64,000 nucleotides of DNA from Dehalococcoidales bacterium (GTDB taxonomy: Bacteria > Chloroflexota > Dehalococcoidia > Dehalococcoidales > Fen-1064): positions 456,623 to 520,622 of the forward strand of contig CP070842.1 in assembly GCA_020342155.1 (NCBI GenBank). The letters are read 5' to 3'. Positions 61,974 through 64,000 of the stretch are shown piece by piece. The notes beneath the pieces are model-generated. The model did not search any database. It was given only the letters and a program-made list of their open reading frames with translations, and was not told the origin of the DNA. Position 1 is the first letter of the stretch, and every line of letters begins with the position of its first letter. Made by a program: the position numbers and the translations under genes.

Positions 61974-62879
61974 GTGGCAAGCGAAGTGGATGCCTACCTG
62001 AAGGATGTCAAGGACAATCTGAGACTGGACGCTGCTTCTGAGCGGGAGATTATCAGCGAGTTGGAGACACACGCTGAGGAGAGACTCCTGGAGATGAGGG
62101 AAGCGGGATTGTCGGATGAGGAAGCGGCGGAGAAATGTCTCGGGCTGCTGGGTTCTGCCAGACTGGTGGCCCGCCAGATATATGAAGCACATAGTCAGGG
62201 CACCTGGCGGCAGGCCTTACTGGCGGCACTCCCCCACCTCTTCTTTGCGGCGCTGTTCGCCCTCAAGTGGTGGAATATTGGTTGGTTGCCGGTGGTGCTC
62301 GGTGTGGCGGCTGCCACTGCTATTTACGGCTGGTGTCACGGCAAGCCAAACTGGCTTTTCCCCTGGTTGGGTTATTCCATGCTGCCGGTGGTGATTACCG
62401 GTCTGCTCTTGCTGTATCTGCCCATTGGATGGGCCTGGGTTACAATCCTGCTCTATGTCCCGCTGGTAATCTGGTTAATCTGCTACATAACGATTAAGGT
62501 TATTAACAGCGACTGGTTATACAGCGCCCTGATGCTACTGCCGGTGCCAAGCTTGGTCGGGTGGTTTGTGGCGGCCGAGCTGGAGGATAAATTCACCCGC
62601 TTCAACCTGAAACAGTTAAATGAGTTTGCGCCATGGATCGGCCTGAGTTTTCTGGTTCTAGCGTTAACAGTAGCCATGTTTCTCCGGATAAGGCAGCGTC
62701 ATCTCCGGTTAGTGGTGCTGGCTGTATCTGAAGTATTGACTCTGATAATAATTGCCTCGGCCGGCAGTCTCAGCTTTCCTGTCATGCTGGCCTTGGTTTT
62801 CCTGATACTCGCTTCACTGTCGGGTCCGGCTCTCCTCGACCACTGGATGAGACATGGTGGTCGTCCGGCGATTACGTAG
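61974..62879 (+). CDS. HAAS/DUF1700-type membrane protein
   Basis: A ~301-residue protein. The N-terminal ~75 residues form a HAAS-like helical domain (LKDVKDNLRLDAASEREIISELETHAEE...LSDEEAAEKCLGLLGSA), followed by about seven or eight membrane segments. Such proteins are usually partnered with PadR regulators and may sense or respond to envelope stress. GTG at 61974 is used because GAGGTG lies 6 bases upstream; GTG at 61965 is the alternative. It begins 15 bases after padR. Confidence 0.8.
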   Translation: MASEVDAYLKDVKDNLRLDAASEREIISELETHAEERLLEMREAGLSDEEAAEKCLGLLGSARLVARQIYEAHSQGTWRQALLAALPHLFFAALFALKWWNIGWLPVVLGVAAATAIYGWCHGKPNWLFPWLGYSMLPVVITGLLLLYLPIGWAWVTILLYVPLVIWLICYITIKVINSDWLYSALMLLPVPSLVGWFVAAELEDKFTRFNLKQLNEFAPWIGLSFLVLALTVAMFLRIRQRHLRLVVLAVSEVLTLIIIASAGSLSFPVMLALVFLILASLSGPALLDHWMRHGGRPAIT

Positions 62880-62915
62880 CTTCTTGTTGTCCCAAAGAGG
62901 TGTAATCTGCAAAAG

Positions 62916-63764
62916 GTGGCCATTGTTACCGATAGTATCGCCTGTCTCCCCAAGGATCTGGTGGAGCGCTATCATATCAGCGTCATCCCTCTGAATTTCT
63001 ATGCCGGTGGCAAGGTATACAGGGATGGGGTGGACATAACCCCGTCCGGAGCCTATAAACTATTTCTCGACGATCCTAAGGCTTTCAAGACATCGGCGGC
63101 GTCACCGGCGGACTGCATAGAAGCCTATCGTGAGGCCAGCCAGCATGCTGATAACATCTTGTGTGTCACCTTATCAGCCAAACTCAGTGTGATATATGAT
63201 GTTACTCAGAACGCCGCCGAACAAGCTAAGGCTGAATTCCCCGGGACATCGATACAGGTATTGGACTCGCAGACAGCGGCCGCTGCCGAGGGCTTTGTTG
63301 CCCTGGAGGCAGCTCGGGTTGCTGAAGAGGGAAAAGATCTGGGCGAGGTGCTTAAGACTGCCGAGGAGATGAGGGATGAGGTTGATCTTGTGGCCTATAT
63401 GGATACTATCCGCTATATATATCGTTCGGGTCGTATACCAAAAGTGGCGGCTATGGCTGGCTCGATGCTGAATATCAGGCCGATTTTAACATTCTCCTCG
63501 GGGACACCCCATTTTATCGGGGCTGTGAGAAACCGCGAGCGTGGACTGGAGCGATTGATTGAAGAAATAAGGAAAAAGACAGGTAACTCTCTATTGCATG
63601 TTGCTGTGATGCATGTCTATGCTGAGGATCAGGCAGAGATGCTCAAGGAGAGGATATCGTCTGAGTTCGACTGTGCTGAACTGTGGGTGACCGAGTTCAG
63701 TCCCTTGATGGGATATGCCTGTGGTACTGGGACTCTGGGGGTAGCCTTCTACCCCGAAGGCTAG
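62916..63764 (+). CDS. DegV family fatty-acid-binding protein
   Basis: The 282-residue protein has IVTDSIACLPKDL, TSAASPADC, LCVTLSAKLS and GRIPK, the DegV pattern. Family members bind fatty acids; in Firmicutes the FakB proteins present fatty acids to the kinase FakA for phosphorylation, feeding the PlsX/PlsY pathway. plsX lies at 29.3 kb. The start is GTG 62916 with a poor ribosome site. No FakA gene is in view. Confidence 0.88.
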   Translation: MAIVTDSIACLPKDLVERYHISVIPLNFYAGGKVYRDGVDITPSGAYKLFLDDPKAFKTSAASPADCIEAYREASQHADNILCVTLSAKLSVIYDVTQNAAEQAKAEFPGTSIQVLDSQTAAAAEGFVALEAARVAEEGKDLGEVLKTAEEMRDEVDLVAYMDTIRYIYRSGRIPKVAAMAGSMLNIRPILTFSSGTPHFIGAVRNRERGLERLIEEIRKKTGNSLLHVAVMHVYAEDQAEMLKERISSEFDCAELWVTEFSPLMGYACGTGTLGVAFYPEG

Positions 63765-63843
63765 ATATTAAAGGACATTCCTATCGATAAAGAGATATCA
63801 GACTTTTTTCCCTTACCATCTAGTAATATGGGGTAAAAATCAC

Positions 63844-63849
63844 TATAAT
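63844..63849 (+). promoter_or_regulatory. -10 element TATAAT immediately before a GTG start
   Basis: A perfect TATAAT ends 5 bases before the GTG at 63855, so transcription would start at or next to the start codon. No convincing -35 is seen. Confidence 0.45.
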
Positions 63850-63854
63850 ATAGT

Positions 63855-64000
63855 GTGGAAAAAACCCAAGTGGTCTCGGATATCCAACGGTTACTCGAGA
63901 GTCTGGGGGAACTCCCTGAACCGGTGGCAAAACCAGTCCTAGTCGTTGTCAGTGGATTGCCGGGCACGGGGAAGTCCTATTTCAGTGCACGGTTGGCGGA
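63855..64000 (+). CDS. P-loop kinase/ATPase, truncated by the window end
   Basis: The first ~48 codons are present. After a ~28-residue lead (VEKTQVVSDIQRLLESLG) comes LVVVSGLPGTGKSYFSARLA, a Walker A of the AAA_33/zeta-toxin or polynucleotide-kinase-like type. No Shine-Dalgarno is seen before GTG 63855 and a TATAAT lies just upstream, so it may be leaderless. The rest lies outside the window. Confidence 0.6.
   Translation, partial: MEKTQVVSDIQRLLESLGELPEPVAKPVLVVVSGLPGTGKSYFSARLA

Noticed and set aside
1-64000. tRNA, rRNA, riboswitch, T-box or CRISPR features
   Set aside because: I read the intergenic regions for cloverleaf ends, T-box and common riboswitch cores and repeat-spacer patterns and saw none; a covariance search could still find a diverged one.

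Overview
The window looks like chromosomal DNA of an anaerobic Chloroflexota bacterium, most likely of the Dehalococcoidia lineage. This is an inference from gene content: a DUF951–pyrF pair, archaellum-type flagellins with a FlaH-like ATPase, a tandem DnaC-type loader beside dnaD and dnaB, 2-hydroxyacyl-CoA-dehydratase-type activases, an ADP-forming CoA ligase subunit, a CDP-alcohol phosphotransferase paired with a PimA-like glycosyltransferase, and no outer-membrane genes. I saw no rRNA, tRNA, CRISPR array, transposase or integrase.

Positions 1–10,147 are accessory in character: wide intergenic spaces, repeats and AT-richer stretches. A leucine-rich-repeat lipoprotein and a large alpha/beta hydrolase converge between two identical 58-bp inverted repeats. 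After a DUF4870 membrane protein and a PIG-L deacetylase comes an archaellum-related locus (6280–10,015): two small paralogous proteins, a zinc-ribbon protein, a FlaH-like ATPase, an excisionase-type HTH protein and two archaellin-like pilins. Two diverged copies of a ~290-bp leader precede its two halves, and a decayed fragment of the PIG-L gene follows it.

Positions 10,148–18,600 hold metabolic genes (enolase-superfamily dehydratase, SDR, a lone OppF-like ATPase, DUF951, pyrF), then a group of small or membrane/hydrolase genes, then a hydroxyacid-oxoacid transhydrogenase. Four genes of this group and the LRR lipoprotein at the window start share an unusually conserved promoter (-35 TTGACT, 17-bp conserved spacer, -10 TATCCT), which looks like a small regulon.

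Positions 19,100–43,150 are mostly core genes: lysA, holB and a PSP1 protein; on the minus strand a long train from an M20 amidohydrolase through dehydratase-activase proteins, plsX, a thioredoxin-fold protein, trxB, rplI, dnaB, dnaD and the tandem loader; then nusA-ylxR-infB-rbfA-truB on the plus strand, behind a consensus promoter followed at once by an intrinsic terminator hairpin; then a phosphoinositide-type lipid pair and purA.

Positions 43,150–64,000 carry a metal-type ArsR regulator with a His-rich protein, an AT-rich methyltransferase, the rpsO-pnp-dapB-asd-dapA operon (which with lysA covers much of lysine synthesis), a macrodomain protein, enoyl-CoA hydratase, DUF2851, tsaD, a CNNM/HlyC transporter, a radical-SAM-linked DUF2344 protein, tilS, the CoA ligase subunit, a PadR/HAAS pair, degV and a truncated P-loop kinase at the edge. 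Two related 300–400-bp hairpin-rich intergenic repeats (18.7 and 61.2 kb) lie far apart in this otherwise compact genome.
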